A stretch of DNA of 51,128 nucleotides from an uncultured Clostridium sp. (GCA_900553125.1 USCB01000010.1:1-51128); one strand, 5' to 3'. Positions 31,608 to 40,974 are shown, counted from the stretch's first letter. The notes: generated from the sequence alone by a model not told the origin. Made by a program: numbers and translations.

Positions 31608-33047
31608 TTATTCAACATATAATATTTCTGTATTATCCAATATCACTCCATCATCTATTAATTTTTCACCTTTTAATTGCACTTTTGAATTTGTTAATTT
31701 TGCATATCCACTGCCAACCATTCTTTTCAAAAATGAATTACATTTAACATTTTGTATTTTTAAATTTTCGAATATAGCTGGATTATTCTCGTTCAATTTA
31801 TTTTGTGTACAAAATAAAAGTCCCCCCTCTTTTCGCATCACTATGTGTTTGATTATAACTTGAATCTAAAATACTTATATTTTTAACTTTTGTGCCCTCT
31901 CCTATAGTACTCGATAGTAAAGCTCCATCTGGTCCAGTTTCAATATTACAATTTTGTACAGTAATATCACTAATGTCTGAATCACTACTTACCTGACCTA
32001 AACTAGAACCATACCATGATTTTGAAACCAAATTACATTTAAAAAAGACTATATCAAAAGCCTTTCCTTCTACATATCCAGCTATTAATCCAGAACTTTT
32101 CATAGCTCCACTATTTTTTGTTGCTGTAAGATTCGAATTTGCCATATAAATATGCTCCAATGTTACACCTTTATATACTGCTCTAACAACTCCTCCTATT
32201 GATGTAGGAGCAGTAACAGTCAAATTCGAGATTTTTAAATTTTTTATTATTCCTCCACTATCTAGTCTTGCAAAAATGGCATTGTAATCTCTTTGAGATT
32301 CTTTCGTATTTATTGCTATAATTCTTAATATATTTATTTTCTCCATCAAAATTTATTCTAACATTATATACCATAGATCCACTTTCCCAAATACTACTAT
32401 AAACCCCTTCCTTTAGTCCTATTGGTATGAATCCATTGCCATTATTATAAAAATCACCATTTATTTCAAAATCACTTTTATAAAAATAAATATCATTTGC
32501 TAATTTAAAAAATCCTCCTATATATTCATTTCCATTTTCATCAACATTTATGTGTGTTCTTATAGAATCAAATTCATATTTATCATGTATAATATGAGGA
32601 TTTTCTTCACTACATTCGTTGCATCCTTTCCAATCTTTCTTATTATTTTTATTTGAGCTATCTTTAGTTACATAAATATCGTCATTTATAATTTCAATAT
32701 TATATCTAGTTTGTTTATAATTATATACAAATGTCTTTTTTTCTGTATCTATTATAGAATCAGTTATATTTCCATTTCTAAGTTTTTCATTCATCTTTTC
32801 TTCAAAATCGCCTGAACCAATTATATTTTCTGTATGCTTATCTATTTCGTATTCTTGTAGAGCCAATAATATTTCACTCTTTATTCCATCAATTTCTGTA
32901 GCCTCTTTTGCCTCAGTACTCTTTTTTATTATTCCATTTTCACTAGTTACCATGCTAATACTTATTCCGTGCTAGAATTAATAAGACAATGATTGTCACT
33001 ACAAGTGCTATTAATGTTATTCCTTTTTCTTTACTTTTTTTCTTCAT
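31608..33047 (-). pseudogene. Prepilin-type surface protein B, frame broken three times by +1
   Basis: From ATG 33047 (TGGAGG upstream) the frame reads MKKKSKEKGITLIALVVTII and on to LLILA, a type IV prepilin signal with cleavage expected after KG. It then meets CGG at 32967-32969 and a stop four codons later. Skipping the C gives GISISMV and 230 more residues. Two more +1 breaks follow, near 32310 (extra T) and at a G6 run near 31823-31828 (extra G). With all three corrected the product is 478 residues with GLUG or beta-helix-like repeats. This may be a decaying gene, a phase-variable one or a frameshift-expressed one. It lies 45 nt after gene A. Confidence 0.65.
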
Positions 33048-33092
33048 AAACTAACCTCCATTATCACTATTTATAAGTATATTTTATGCATT

Positions 33093-34828
33093 TTATTCAA
33101 ATGTTGGATATCCATCTTCACCTATTTTCCATCTTCTGAGTTCACTATCTTCACCAATATTACTATTTAATAAATTCACAAAATTCTCATTATTTTTTAT
33201 ATCACTTTCACCTAATGGTGTTATTCCCTCTGTAGTTGCTCCTGCTGATTCAGATTTACTTGTATCATAATATGTGTTTGAAATATTAGTGACAATTGTT
33301 ATATTTGTCCCCTTTTTTATTTCTTTAATTATAGCATTAGGCGTTTTTCCTGCATTATAACAATTTTCAATATTTAATGTTGAAGATTTACACATTATTC
33401 CCTGGTATCCTAAAATACCGCTTTCTGTACAGGTTCCTATATTATAGCAATTTTTTATAGTAAGTTCCATAACACTATTCCATCCTCCACCTGAAAATTT
33501 TCCTACTATGCCATTCGAACATTCTCCCAAATTACAACAATTTGATATAATGTTATTTCCAGTCCAACTCATTCCTATTATTCCATTTTTAGCTTTTCCC
33601 TTATTAACACAATTTATTATTTTTGAATTTGAAATAGTACCCGCTATTCCTCCTATAGATGAATTAACTTTTGAATTAACATCACTATAGTTTACACAAT
33701 TTTCAATTATCAAACCCTCTGCTTCGCCACCAGCTACAATCCCTCCTACACCAGAATAACTCCAAGGAGCTCCTGTTGTATAAATAGAACCATAATTATT
33801 GCAATTTTTTATTTCACATCTTCCTTTAAAATATCCTCCTATGCCTCCAACCATATTGTATCCTGTTATATCTGCATAATTATTGCATTTTATTATTTTT
33901 ATATTTTTATTTAATCCGTCCCATATAGAACCCTGCCGTTCCTGATTTTCCTATTATTTTTCCTGTAATGTTCAAATTTTTTATTTCAACATCATTTGAC
34001 AGATTTAAAAAAAGCGAAACATTTTTTTCTTTTCCATTCTGATATAAATTTTTTATATAATTTTCTCTCCCATCAAAAATTCCTGAAAAAACACTTCTTC
34101 CTATACTAGGAAATCCTCCGCAATCTTCTCCTTGTTTAGTTAACTCCGTCTTTATATCTTCAACAACACCATCTTCATTTAAATCTCCATATATTGTTGT
34201 AGTTGGGTCTTTATATGAACTATTTGCTTTAAAATCCAAGGTTTTCGCTAATATTACATATTTTCCTTGAAAGTTTTGTCTGACTAAATTCAAATCACTA
34301 TCTGATTTATATGTCATTATAGAAAATGCAACTAAATCTTCTATACAATTTATTTCGTAAGAATTTTTCTCACTTCCATCTAAAATTCTTCCATTTTCGT
34401 CTTTCGTTATATCTCCTGCATATTGATCTTTTGTTACTGTTTTCCATTCGCCAAAATTTCCATTTTTATCTACTTCATAATATCTATTACTGTCTAAAAA
34501 GCCAATTTCATATCCATCGCCTAAGTCAGAAATTTCTGTTTTATTTTTTCCTACAATGTCATTAAGTGCTATTTCTAAATTTTCTAAATCAGTTTTATTA
34601 TTATCTTGCATATTGTTTGATATTAATGATTCTTGCATTGCTAATCTAATTTGTTCTTTTTCAGTTTCTATTTGAGTATTATCTTTTGCTTTTGACGTTT
34701 GTGTCAATATTCCGCTTTGCCCTGTAAGCATACTTACACTTATTCCGTGATAGAATTAATAAAATAATTATAGTTATCACAAGTGCTATTAGCGTTATTC
34801 CATCTCCTTTGTTATTTATTACTCTCAT
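33093..34828 (-). CDS. Prepilin-type GLUG-like surface protein A, frame interrupted twice at CGGA
   Basis: From ATG 34828 (GGAGG upstream) the frame reads GITLIALVITIII and LLILS, a prepilin signal. It is broken at CGG 34745-34747, where the +1 frame continues GISVSMLTGQSGILTQ as in the intact paralogue at 50235. A second CGG at 33916-33918 (YMG, then CGG) is followed two codons later by a stop, while the +1 frame continues G-LNKNIKIIKCNNYAD. With both shifts the product is 577 residues with repeated GGI-GG and NCYN motifs, typical of secreted beta-helical proteins. No other damage is seen. The coding strand is otherwise open throughout. Confidence 0.7.
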
Positions 34829-34881
34829 TGTAAAATCCTCCTTTGTTACTATTCCTAAATTAATACATTTTATTCGCGTTC

Positions 34882-34990
34882 ATGCATTCGTACGGATGCG
34901 TTTTTAATTTATTATACAAATAACAAAATTAAAAGTCAACACATTTTTGCACTTTTTTAAATGCATATTTATGCATACATACAAATGCAT
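34882..34990. promoter_or_regulatory. Operator-like ATGCAT sites between XRE regulator and prepilin gene A
   Basis: ATGCAT occurs at 34882, 34961, 34971 and 34985. A 16-bp near-perfect palindrome (GCATTCGTACGGATGC, 34884-34899) lies just downstream of the predicted prepilin transcription start. These are good candidates for binding sites of the divergent XRE protein. Confidence 0.5.
34911..34939 (-). promoter_or_regulatory. Promoter of the prepilin A/B locus
   Basis: On the minus strand TTGACT, a 17-nt spacer and a perfect TATAAT lie about 83 nt upstream of ATG 34828. Confidence 0.7.
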
Positions 34991-35023
34991 GATAATATAC
35001 TATTAGAGTTAGGAGATGAACAA

Positions 35024-35275
35024 ATGTATCTAAAAAGATTAAAAGATTTAAGAGAAGATTTTGACAAAAAGCAATATGAAATAGCAGAATTACTAAATAT
35101 CACAAGACAGCAATATAGCCTATATGAACTAGGTAAGCGCGATATTCCAGCTGAATACCTAAAAAAACTAGCAAAATATTATAATACCTCATCTGATTAC
35201 ATTCTAGAAATCACAGATGAAATAACTCCATATATTAATTCAAAAACCTCAAAAAAAGATATACCTCAAAAATAA
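35024..35275 (+). CDS. XRE-family transcriptional regulator
   Basis: The 83-residue protein is a single HTH_3 domain: LKRLKDLREDFDKKQYEIAE, then LLNITRQQYSLYELGKRDIP, then AEYLKKLAKYYNTSSDYILE, matching lambda-repressor-like Cro/C1 folds. An open extension back to 34961 lacks a ribosome-binding site; ATG 35024 has GGAGAT with good spacing. It is divergent from the prepilin A/B genes with ATGCAT sites between, which suggests it controls them and itself. Its last codons overlap a bidirectional terminator. Confidence 0.82.
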   Translation: MYLKRLKDLREDFDKKQYEIAELLNITRQQYSLYELGKRDIPAEYLKKLAKYYNTSSDYILEITDEITPYINSKTSKKDIPQK

Positions 35276-35293
35276 TTTTTGGTATATCTTTTT
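35253..35293. terminator. Bidirectional terminator between XRE gene and ftsH
   Basis: A perfect 13-bp stem (35253-35265 with 35281-35293) has A- and T-runs at its ends. The left arm is inside the XRE coding end, and the ftsH stop is 6 nt beyond the right arm. Confidence 0.85.
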
Positions 35294-35298
35294 ACTAT

Positions 35299-37107
35299 TT
35301 ATCCATTAAACACTCTATCAAATTCTTCGCCATCAATTTTTTCTTTTTCAAGCAAAATTCCGGCAACAATATGAAGTTTATCAATATTAGCTGCTAAAAT
35401 CTCTTTAGCCGTATTATAAGCTCTATCTATAATAGCTTTTACTTCTTCATCTATAACAGCTGCTGTTTCTTCTGAGTAGTTTTTAGTTTGAGCTAAGTCT
35501 CTTCCAAGGAAAACTTCTCCTTGACCTTGACCATACATAATAGCTCCAAGTCTTGAACTCATTCCGTAAACAGTTACCATACTTCTTGCAATTTGAGATG
35601 CTCTTTCAATATCATTACTTGCACCTGTTGATATATCATTTAAAATCAAAGCCTCAGCAACTCTACCACCTAAAAGTGATATAATTTGTTCTTCCATTGC
35701 AGTTTTAGACATAAAAGATTTATCTTCTGTTGGTCTATACATCGTATATCCTCCAGCCATTCCTCTAGGTACTATTGATATTTCATGAACTGGGTCTTGT
35801 GTTGGTAAGAATTTACTTACAACTGCGTGACCAGCTTCGTGGTATGCAACCAATTTCTTTTCATGGTCACTTCTTACTTTTGTTTTCTTTTCAGGTCCCA
35901 TAGTTACTTTAACCATAGCATCTTCAATTTCTTGCATTCCTATTTCTGTCTTGTTTCTTCTTGCTGCTAGAAGTGCAGCTTCATTTAATACATTTTCCAA
36001 ATCTGCTCCTGCAAATCCTGATGTATTTTTTGCTATAATTCTTAAATCAACATCATCTGCTAATCTTTTCTTTTTACTATGAACTTCTAGTATTTGCTCT
36101 CTTGCTTTAACGTCTGGTGCTCCTACTACTATTTGTCTGTCAAATCTTCCTGCTCTTAATAATGCTTTATCTAATACGTCTGGTCTGTTTGTTGCAGCTA
36201 AAACTATAACTCCTTCGTTTGCTGAAAATCCATCCATTTCAACAAGTAATTGGTTTAATGTTTGTTCTCTTTCATCATGTCCTCCACCAAGTCCTGCTCC
36301 TCTTTGACGTCCTACTGCATCTATTTCGTCTATGAATATTATACATGGTGCATTTCTTTTGGCTTGTTCGAATAGGTCTCTAACTCTTGATGCTCCAACA
36401 CCAACAAACATCTCAACAAAGTCTGAACCACTTATTATAAAAAATGGTACTCCTGCTTCTCCTGCAACTGCTTTTGCAAGTAATGTTTTACCAGTTCCTG
36501 GTTGACCAACTAAAAGTACTCCTTTTGGAATTCTTGCTCCCATATCTGTGTATTTTTTAGGATTTTTTAAGAATTCTACTATTTCTTCTAGTTCTTCTTT
36601 TTCCTCATCAACACCTGCTACATCATCAAATGTGATTTTGTTTTTCTCTGCTGTGTTTATCATTCTAGCTCTACTTTTTCCAAATGTCATTGTTTTATTT
36701 CCACCTTGGTTGTTTCCAGGGTTCATCATAAAGAACCAGAATACTAAGAATATTACAAGTAATCCAAATGGAGTAATTAGACTTAATATTGTTATCCATA
36801 TTGATTCAGATTCTTCGTCTAATGCTAGATTTCCATTTTTGATGTATTGCTCTGCATATGTTACAAAGCTGTCTAAACTTGGTATGTTTACTTGTTTTAC
36901 TGTTTTATTATTATCATTAAGTGTAACTTTTGCACTTTCTCCTCCTGCTGATAATTGTACACTTGATACATTTCCACTTTCTATATTTTCAATTAATTCT
37001 GAATAGGTCATTTTGTTATTACTATTTTCCATTATTGAAGAAATAACTACTATTAGAATTACACCTATTATTAGCCATATAGCTAAAGATTTTATTCCAT
37101 TTTTCAC
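35299..37107 (-). CDS. ftsH: ATP-dependent zinc metalloprotease FtsH
   Basis: FtsH is a membrane AAA protease that degrades misfolded membrane and regulatory proteins. The 602-residue protein has two membrane helices (about 5-24 and 108-127). It carries Walker A VGQPGTGKTLLAKA near 198, Walker B IIFIDEIDAVGRQRG, the second region of homology ATNRPDVLDKALLRAGRFDR, and the zinc motif VAYHEAGHAVV near 420. The start is GTG with AAGGAGG. It has its own promoter and follows tilS, a common arrangement. Confidence 0.97.
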   Translation of the reverse strand: MKNGIKSLAIWLIIGVILIVVISSIMENSNNKMTYSELIENIESGNVSSVQLSAGGESAKVTLNDNNKTVKQVNIPSLDSFVTYAEQYIKNGNLALDEESESIWITILSLITPFGLLVIFLVFWFFMMNPGNNQGGNKTMTFGKSRARMINTAEKNKITFDDVAGVDEEKEELEEIVEFLKNPKKYTDMGARIPKGVLLVGQPGTGKTLLAKAVAGEAGVPFFIISGSDFVEMFVGVGASRVRDLFEQAKRNAPCIIFIDEIDAVGRQRGAGLGGGHDEREQTLNQLLVEMDGFSANEGVIVLAATNRPDVLDKALLRAGRFDRQIVVGAPDVKAREQILEVHSKKKRLADDVDLRIIAKNTSGFAGADLENVLNEAALLAARRNKTEIGMQEIEDAMVKVTMGPEKKTKVRSDHEKKLVAYHEAGHAVVSKFLPTQDPVHEISIVPRGMAGGYTMYRPTEDKSFMSKTAMEEQIISLLGGRVAEALILNDISTGASNDIERASQIARSMVTVYGMSSRLGAIMYGQGQGEVFLGRDLAQTKNYSEETAAVIDEEVKAIIDRAYNTAKEILAANIDKLHIVAGILLEKEKIDGEEFDRVFNG

Positions 37108-37132
37108 GTTTCTTTTCCTCCTTATCGTCTGA

Positions 37133-37161
37133 ACTATACCATAACAATTTTATTTTTGCAA
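37133..37161 (-). promoter_or_regulatory. Promoter of ftsH
   Basis: On the minus strand TTGCAA, a 17-nt spacer and TATAGT lie about 26 nt upstream of the GTG start. Confidence 0.65.
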
Positions 37162-37210
37162 TAGTTTTTTTATATTATTTATATTACAATCTTTCTCGCT
37201 CTACGGCTTT

Positions 37211-38206
37211 CTATTCTTTAGCCTCGAAAAAAATTTGATTTTTGTTTACTAGAACCTTTATATTTTTGTTTGGCATTAAATATTTGTTTCCTATATTTTT
37301 TTCACATAGTTTTATTATGTCATCAATATTTACTTTTTCTATATTTTGTATATTTCCTATTGTTTTATTTATAGAATATATTATCAATCTTTTTTTTATT
37401 ACTATATTTTCACTATTAAATTCTTTTAAATTTAGAACAATATATCCTTTTTCTTCTTTTATTTTTAATTTATTAAACTTATCCACTGTTATTTCTTCTA
37501 AGTATTTATTTTCTTCGTCAATAACTGATGATAATCTATTCATTGTATTAATTATGTTTGGATTAAATTCACTTTTTATATATGGAATAACTATATTCCT
37601 AATCTTATTTCTTGTGCAGTCATTTATAAAATTAGTTTTATCAATTCTGGGCTGTAAATTATTTTTTTCACAATATTCTTCTATACGTGCTCTTTCTATT
37701 TCTATTAAAGGTCTTATATATTTATTTTCTCTTTTAGGTTCAATTCCTTTTAATCCTGAAATCCCACTTCCCCTAAGCATATTCATTATTATTGTTTCTA
37801 TTTTATCATTTTTATTATGTGCAATTGCAATCTTATTTGCATTTTCTTTTTGAAGAATTTCATCAAAAAATTCATACCTTACTGTCCTTCCAGCCTCTTC
37901 AGTGCCTTGTTTATTATTATTTGCATAATTTTTTACATCTATTCTTTTAACATAACATTTAATATTATTTTTTTCACAGTAATTTACAACATATTCTTCA
38001 TCTGAAATTGCCTCTTCTCTTATTAAATGGTTCATATGGCACACAATAATTTCAAATTTTAGCTCTTCTTTTAAATCCTTTAGGATATCTAACATACAAA
38101 TTGAATCTGGACCACCTGACACTCCACATATTATTTTATCATTTTCATTTATTAAATCATATTTTTTTATTGTATTTAAAACTTGTTCTTTTAACATATT
38201 AATCAT
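37211..38206 (-). CDS. tilS: tRNA(Ile)-lysidine synthase
   Basis: TilS attaches lysine to C34 of tRNA-Ile(CAU) so that it reads AUA, an essential reaction in AT-rich genomes. The 331-residue protein has the PP-loop IICGVSGGPDSICMLDIL near residue 27. HMNHLIREEAISDEEYV, TEEAGRTVRYEFF, IAHNKNDKIETIIMNMLRGSG and the C-terminal domain follow. The frame is open to a TTG at 38221. ATG 38206, 5 nt after AGAGG and overlapping the dnaB stop, is the likely start, implying translational coupling to dnaB. Confidence 0.93.
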   Translation of the reverse strand: MINMLKEQVLNTIKKYDLINENDKIICGVSGGPDSICMLDILKDLKEELKFEIIVCHMNHLIREEAISDEEYVVNYCEKNNIKCYVKRIDVKNYANNNKQGTEEAGRTVRYEFFDEILQKENANKIAIAHNKNDKIETIIMNMLRGSGISGLKGIEPKRENKYIRPLIEIERARIEEYCEKNNLQPRIDKTNFINDCTRNKIRNIVIPYIKSEFNPNIINTMNRLSSVIDEENKYLEEITVDKFNKLKIKEEKGYIVLNLKEFNSENIVIKKRLIIYSINKTIGNIQNIEKVNIDDIIKLCEKNIGNKYLMPNKNIKVLVNKNQIFFEAKE

Positions 38207-39536
38207 CATATCCTCTTGCAAGATTTACAAATTTTGTATAATTTCCCATCCATAATAGTTTTACTGTTCCTGTTGAACCAGCTCTGTGTTTTGCAATTAT
38301 TACTTCTGATATATCTTTTTCCTCACTATCTGGGTTGTAATAGTCATCTCTATATAAAAACATAACAATATCGGCATCTTGCTCTATTGATCCAGATTCA
38401 CGAAGGTCAGATAACATTGGTCGATGGTCTGGTCTTTGTTCAACCGCCCTTGATAGCTGTGAAAGTGCAATTACTGGTACATTTAGTTCTTTTGCAAGAA
38501 TCTTTAAAGACCTACTAATTTCTGCAATTTCTTGCTCACGGCTTCCGTTTTTTCTGTTATTGCTTCCTTGTATAAGCTGAATGTAATCTATTACAATTAA
38601 ACCAATATTTTTTTCCATTTTAAGTTTTCTACATTTAGTTCTTATTTCCATTATTGATATACCTGGTGTATCATCTATATATATTCCTGAATCTGAAATT
38701 GGACCTACTACACTCGCAAGTTTGCTCCAATCGTCCTCTTCTAACTTACCTGTCATTATTTTGTTACTGTCAACCATTGCCTCAATACATAAAATTCTGT
38801 TTACTAATTGGTCTTTTGACATCTCTAAGTTAAATATTGCAACTGGTGTATTTGACCTTATCGCTGCATTTGCTGCAATATTTAGGGCAAATGCTGTTTT
38901 TCCCATAGCAGGACGTGCTGCAATTAGTATTAAATCTGAACCATGTAATCCTGCAGTTTTGTCATCTAAATCCACAAAGCCTGTCGGAACACCTGTTATT
39001 TTAGATTTCTGATTATATAGTTCCTCTAACTTAGTAAAACTTTCTATTAATACATCTTTTATTGGTGTATAGCTTTTTTGATTTTTATTTTGTATTATAT
39101 CAAAAATCTTCTTTTCAGCACCTGCCATTATATCTTCAACATCTTCTGTTGGATTATATCCTAATTCAATTATTTCATTCGCAGTTTTTATTAGTTTTCT
39201 TAAGGTTGCCTTTTCCTCAACAATATCTATATATTTTTGAACATTTGCAGTTGTTGGAACTTTGTCTGGCAATATTGCCAAATATTCAAATCCACCAACT
39301 TTTTCGAAATTTCCCATTGATGATAATTCATCCTTTACTGTTACTAAGTCAACTGGCTCTGACCTATTATATAGATTTACTATTGCCTCAAATATTAATT
39401 TATTGTCTTCTCTGTAAAAACTTTCCGCTCTTAATTTTTCTACCGCTGCCATTACCGCATCACTATCTGTTAGCATACTTCCTATTACTGCTTGCTCTGC
39501 TTCTATATCGTGTGGTGGTATTTTTCCTAGTTCCAT
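38199..39536 (-). CDS. dnaB: Replicative DNA helicase DnaB
   Basis: DnaB unwinds DNA at the replication fork. The 445-residue protein has the N-terminal interaction domain (IPPHDIEAEQAVIGSML), the P-loop IAARPAMGKTAFALNIA near residue 207, the Walker B-like LIVIDYIQLI, LSQLSRAVEQR and the HRAGSTG arginine region. The frame extends 17 codons upstream into a repeat, but ATG 39536 has GGGAGG 8 nt upstream and starts the conserved MELGKIPPHD. It lies in the gdpP-rplI-dnaB-tilS order. Confidence 0.96.
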   Translation of the reverse strand: MELGKIPPHDIEAEQAVIGSMLTDSDAVMAAVEKLRAESFYREDNKLIFEAIVNLYNRSEPVDLVTVKDELSSMGNFEKVGGFEYLAILPDKVPTTANVQKYIDIVEEKATLRKLIKTANEIIELGYNPTEDVEDIMAGAEKKIFDIIQNKNQKSYTPIKDVLIESFTKLEELYNQKSKITGVPTGFVDLDDKTAGLHGSDLILIAARPAMGKTAFALNIAANAAIRSNTPVAIFNLEMSKDQLVNRILCIEAMVDSNKIMTGKLEEDDWSKLASVVGPISDSGIYIDDTPGISIMEIRTKCRKLKMEKNIGLIVIDYIQLIQGSNNRKNGSREQEIAEISRSLKILAKELNVPVIALSQLSRAVEQRPDHRPMLSDLRESGSIEQDADIVMFLYRDDYYNPDSEEKDISEVIIAKHRAGSTGTVKLLWMGNYTKFVNLARGYDD

Positions 39537-39554
39537 TCTTCTTGCTTCCTCCCT

Positions 39555-39649
39555 GGGACCGTTGGGGTCGGTTCTTTTTGGTCCCATTTTTTAATTATTA
39601 CAATAATTTGGCAAAAATGGGACCAAAAAGAACCGACCCCAACGGTCCC
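39555..39649. repeat. Palindromic intergenic repeat (GGGGTCGGTTC subfamily)
   Basis: Arms 39555-39591 and 39613-39649 form a perfect 37-bp inverted repeat with a 21-nt spacer. It starts 10 nt after the rplI stop on the minus strand and ends just before the dnaB ribosome-binding site. Confidence 0.92.
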
Positions 39650-39658
39650 CTTGTCAAA

Positions 39659-40105
39659 TTATTCTCCAATAACATCTACTTTAACTGTTCCTACTACACC
39701 CTCATATAATTTTATTTGAATATTTGTAGTACCAAGTAATTTTATTGCATCTTTCAATTCAATTTTCTTTTTGTCTACTTTAATATTGTATTCTTTTTCA
39801 AGTTTCTCTGCAATTTCTTTGCTTGATACTCCGCCAAATACTTTTCCGTTTTCTCCTGCTTTTACTTTAAATTTTAATCTTATTTTTGACATTTTGTCAG
39901 CTTGTTTTTGAGCCTCTTCTTTTTCTACGTCTTTTTTATATTGTTCTGATTCTTTTTTTGATTTTAGTTTTGCTAAGTTACTATTTGTTGCTTCTACTGC
40001 TAGGTTTTTGGCAAATAAATAGTTTCTTGCGTATCCATCTGATACATTTATTATTTCATCTTTTTTTCCTATTGATTTTATATTTTCTTTTAGTATTACT
40101 TTCAT
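39659..40105 (-). CDS. rplI: 50S ribosomal protein L9
   Basis: L9 binds 23S rRNA near L1. The 148-residue protein has the signature MKVILKENIKSIGKKDEIIN, VSDGYARNYLFAKNLAVEAT, a long central helix (about 42-75) and a C-terminal domain with NGKVFGGVSSKEIAE. GGGAGG precedes the ATG. In Firmicutes it normally follows gdpP directly; here an atypical gene lies between. Confidence 0.96.
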   Translation of the reverse strand: MKVILKENIKSIGKKDEIINVSDGYARNYLFAKNLAVEATNSNLAKLKSKKESEQYKKDVEKEEAQKQADKMSKIRLKFKVKAGENGKVFGGVSSKEIAEKLEKEYNIKVDKKKIELKDAIKLLGTTNIQIKLYEGVVGTVKVDVIGE

Positions 40106-40233
40106 TTTGGTTACCTCCCTGTTTTAGCTTGCTATATATTATCATACTTTTATAAAAATTTCTATACATATCACAAAAAATTCAAAATTCTGTACTTTGA
40201 AAATCTAAATTATAATAAATTATTAAACAGGAA

Positions 40234-40263
40234 CATCGCTAGTGCAAATTAACACTAGCGATG
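40234..40263 (-). terminator. Hairpin after the atypical gene
   Basis: A perfect 11-bp stem (CATCGCTAGTG with CACTAGCGATG, 8-nt loop) lies 6 nt after the stop at 40270. The following U-run is poor, so termination may be partial. Confidence 0.6.
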
Positions 40264-40269
40264 CTTGTC

Positions 40270-40746
40270 TTACTCCTCAACAACAGTGTATGAATACACA
40301 CTGCCATTGATGGTTTTAAAATTTTCTTGATTTTCGTCCCATTCTGTTATTTCGGAGGTCAGTACCTTTACCCCGTTTTCCAGAATGACTTCGGCTCTAA
40401 CCGGAGTCCGAGCAGATTTTACAATTGCTTTTGCCACCTGCTCCTCCACGATATAATTCCATTTCGGGTTTATCTCATTACGTGCCCAAAAGTTGATAAC
40501 GGAGCAGTTTTTTTTACCCAAATCGACTCTTTCAAGCCGAACCAGATGCCACATTTCTGTAACAACTTCAATTCCTCCTTCCGGCAAAATGTATATTTCC
40601 CTGATAGGGACTTTTTTAGAGGCTGTTCCATCTGTCATTACAACCTCTACTTTTTTACCTTCTGAAAGCCAGGTCTGAGCCTTTTGTGGATTTCTTGTGG
40701 TTTCACCTCCACAAGAAAAAATCCTCCAAGCTGTTATATTCTTCAT
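40270..40746 (-). CDS. Hypothetical protein of atypical composition inserted between gdpP and rplI
   Basis: I do not recognise this 158-residue protein (MKNITAWRIFSCGGETTRNP...). It is soluble, mixed alpha/beta in appearance, with no obvious catalytic motif. Its DNA is clearly richer in G+C than the neighbours, and it uses codons rare here, including two in-frame CGG (in SARTPVRAE and HLVRLERV) and several CCG. This suggests horizontal transfer. It has its own likely promoter and a downstream hairpin. GGAG precedes the ATG. Similar-looking proteins occur in mobile elements of Lachnospiraceae from memory only; no function is claimed. Confidence 0.7.
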   Translation of the reverse strand: MKNITAWRIFSCGGETTRNPQKAQTWLSEGKKVEVVMTDGTASKKVPIREIYILPEGGIEVVTEMWHLVRLERVDLGKKNCSVINFWARNEINPKWNYIVEEQVAKAIVKSARTPVRAEVILENGVKVLTSEITEWDENQENFKTINGSVYSYTVVEE

Positions 40747-40812
40747 ATTTTCTCCTTTCGCTCCGCTATCCTACAGGTATAGTCTTACGAGCTTATTGCT
40801 TTTTACATCTAC

Positions 40813-40841
40813 ATTATACCACTTCCATGTATAAAACACAA
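40813..40841 (-). promoter_or_regulatory. Possible promoter of the atypical gene
   Basis: On the minus strand TTGTGT, a 17-nt spacer and a perfect TATAAT lie about 67 nt upstream of the ATG. Confidence 0.5.
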
Positions 40842-40907
40842 ATTGTCTTCAATATAATAGCAACAACTAGAATTATCCCATATTAAATCTCAACCAATCT
40901 ACAATTA

Positions 40908-40955
40908 TATAAAAAATAATTGAAATTAGATTATAAAAAACTAATTCCAATTATT
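40908..40955 (-). terminator. Terminator of gdpP
   Basis: A 15-bp stem (40915-40929 with 40941-40955, one mismatch) is followed on the minus strand by a run of U, 20 nt after the gdpP stop. Confidence 0.75.
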
Positions 40956-40974
40956 ATACATCACAAAAATCTAT

